From the NCBI RefSeq assembly GCF_003073045.1, contig NC_037595.1:7305509-7369508 (forward strand): 64,000 nt of DNA, written 5' to 3'. Of this stretch, positions 61,921 to 64,000 are shown in pieces (within the stretch, counting starts at the first letter, position 1; every line of letters starts with the position of its first letter). The notes beneath the pieces were generated by a model that was given only the letters and a program-made list of their open reading frames with translations, ran no database searches and had not been told where the DNA came from. This DNA is from Pomacea canaliculata. Its lineage: Eukaryota > Mollusca > Gastropoda > Architaenioglossa > Ampullariidae. Made by a program: the position numbers and the translations under genes.

Positions 61921-63775
61921 TCATGGTTGAATCTCACTGTTGACAAAATTCAGATGCATGCAAACACCCTTACAATTTTAATCTATTCAGCATTTTCCTA
62001 ACAGTCTCCTGGACTAGAATTGTGAGTCTGATCAAAATAGTTAACAATTTTTTTACCCCACAAGAAATTAATGTAAAACTGCATCATGAGAATACTCAGT
62101 TAATATGAAATGCTTCTGTTTACACATTTAGAAAAAGCTCTAAACTAATACATGAAGTTGAATAAATAAATATATTCCTATATATGTTTCTGAGAGCTAG
62201 AAGGGGAATGAGGGGGGAAAATAGGCATAAGAATCGTTCTGTTATTGCTAAAATTGCAATTGATTCACGAAGAAAAGTTTTAAATCAGTACATGAAGAAG
62301 TATATCTATGCTATTCTCAAGTATGCTGCTGAGTGCTATGGGTGTTGATGTCAGCGCTTAGATTTGTTTACGCTGGTTAACGTATTTATTGATGACAAAT
62401 TTGACTTTGTCCCTAGTTGTGGTCTCTATAAAACAGTTTAAGCAAAACTGATTGACTTCTCCTTTTTAATGCTTTTACTGGTATTACAATACTGATGAAT
62501 GAATCAGCATACCTGCTGTGTGTAGTCAAATCCCAGTCTATTCGGCTTTCAGTTACTGAAGTCTAGAAGAATGGTATTTATTCCCGTCGTGCAAAGCACA
62601 CAAAAGCTAGCGTGTAGAAGCTAGACCTGACCATATAAGAATGGAGGATTAAATAGGAAGAAAGTGTGTACGGCGTACTATAATTAAGAAAACTGTGTAA
62701 TATATTGAACAAATAATGAAATGGAGCTAATTTTATAGGTATTTTAGCTTTTTTACATTATATAACATTCACATATTGTAAAAAAAATGGAAAAGTAGAA
62801 AGTTTTCAAATTTCGTTTCAGTTTAATGACATTGATAGGTAATTACGACGATAGCTCAAAAACTCCTCGTAATTCTTTTTTTCTGTGAGTTTTTCCATGT
62901 GAAAACGTCATTCTTGAAAAACCTGTTTTTTGACTAAGGTCGTGTTTATTATAGTCCATTTTTTCTCCCCTCTTCCTTAATGTCGTCTGCTACTTTTGGA
63001 TCTTCTGCACTGAAGTTAGCTATAGACGAGCACGCATCTGGCGCGTTGAATCAAGGTGGACGAGCAAGGTAGACTCCAACAGTCGCTAAAGGGTGATCGT
63101 GTATAGCGTACGTCTTGGATGTAGTCAGGGCTAATGGGGCTAAGGCTGCCACCGATGGTGTTTCGCCTGACCATTTTTCTTCGCCAGACTGATTGTTAAT
63201 ACGACGAAAGATGGAGTTAGGTGCAACAAAACTGCGCCTTGGTGGGATCAACAATCTTTTAAACGGTAAATTATACTTTATTTTTTCAATAATTATATTT
63301 CCTTATCGTGCTTTTGTTTGGCTATAGGGATCAGTGTAACTCTGGCAACCTTTGATGTCTGATGACTTCATTGAAGTCTGACATAACATGATTTTCGTGT
63401 ATTGATTCTGATAGTAAAATCTTTGTTTGGGGGGGTGCTGATAAGAGATGAGAGTTCCTTTCTATGTGGAGAAGCAGAATTTCTTTTCCCATTCTCTATG
63501 TGTGTGGGTGTGTGAGGTGAGAGAGAGAGAAACTGAGTGCTGTCTCTTCTTATGGGATTCTAAATAATGAAAAGAATCATCCTTTGAAACAAAAAGTTCT
63601 TAGCTTCTCTTCATCCAGCGGTTTCACATCACATTTATAATCTTCCCCATAATTTGTAAGCCATTAAAAAATCCTACAGTATTATAGGTGTAGTCTACAG
63701 GGCTGGCTGCTTGCCGTAATATAGCCTCAGTTGCTGACACGGCGTAAAAACACCAATTCTCCCCCCCCCCAACCC
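61921..63775. other. Right-hand spacer upstream of the displaced IFT88 5' end
   Basis: The DNA beside the right TSD is the likely former 5' flank of the IFT88 gene (minus strand). It is AT-rich, with no clear promoter motif. A minus-strand open frame at 63,051-63,254 has protein-like composition but is unrecognised. A C-run lies at 63,760-63,771. Confidence 0.4.
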
Positions 63776-63832
63776 TGACGTCATCAGCAGCTTGTTGAAT
63801 GGAATGAGTTAATAAAGTCCTTTTTTTTATTA

Positions 63833-64000
63833 CAGTGATACCTCGGTTCTCGAACATAATTCGTTCCGGGAGGACGGTCGAGAACCAAATTGTTCGAAAA
63901 CCGAAGCAATGAAACCCATAGGAAATAATGGAAACTGGATTAATTCGTTCCAAGCCCCAGAAAATGCCTATTTACTGGCCTAATTTGTATATAATATGTA
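63833..64000 (+). mobile_element. pogo/Tigger-like DNA transposon end, cut by the window
   Basis: It starts CAGTGATACCTCGGTTCTCG directly after TA (63,831-63,832), resembling Tigger/pogo termini (CAGGCATACCTCG) of the Tc1/mariner superfamily, which duplicate TA. Internal GAACATAATTCG and GAGAACCAAATTGTTCG are imperfect inverted motifs. It is inserted at the right edge of the repeated TGACGTCATCAGC segment. Confidence 0.65.

Overview
This window is animal nuclear DNA: intron-rich genes with GT-AG splicing, long CA/GT microsatellites, and DNA-transposon, LINE and LTR remnants. The gene content (an IFT88-type ciliary gene, a HUNK-like kinase, PAN/Apple and CUB proteins, divergent homeoboxes) fits a lophotrochozoan, most likely a mollusc; that placement is inference. 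Genes below were assembled by reading exons, splice sites and codon phase by eye.

Layout. (1) 3.4-11.1 kb, minus strand: an eight-exon AMPK-related kinase of HUNK type. (2) 16.6-37.7 kb: five related genes for small secreted proteins built from a Cys-rich N-terminal domain, a Thr-rich linker, an EGF-like module and a C-terminal PAN/Apple-like module. One is on the minus strand (16.6-17.9 kb) and four are on the plus strand (20.9, 25.5, 28.7 and 35.2 kb). The last two lie in a tandem segmental duplication (27,466-32,253 and 32,254-38,200); a fold-back hAT element later entered the second copy only. (3) 40.8-44.6 kb: CUB-domain exons, two opposed fragments of sialate O-acetylesterase type, and a divergent homeobox gene. 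(4) 47.6-56.3 kb: mostly mobile-element debris: a Ty3/Gypsy pol fragment, a region bounded by hAT-type ends, LINE 3' pieces, a tandem duplication and a hairpin element. (5) 56.4-58.9 kb, minus strand: the first three coding exons of an IFT88 homologue. About 20 bp upstream of its start codon sits an LTR element (58,935-61,915, TSD CCCAG) that encloses a second homeobox segment.

The most unusual observation is the homeobox pair. Both genes split the homeodomain at the same codon, just before WF.NRR. Their introns, about 96-98 nt, align over nearly their whole length, while the flanking homeodomain exons show almost no nucleotide similarity and only weak protein similarity. This suggests diversifying evolution of the coding part, exon replacement, intron homogenisation or a mobile intron.

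Many otherwise well-conserved host exons with good splice sites need one single-base frame change. Either the assembly carries uncorrected indels or several of these genes are recent pseudogenes; the sequence alone cannot decide.
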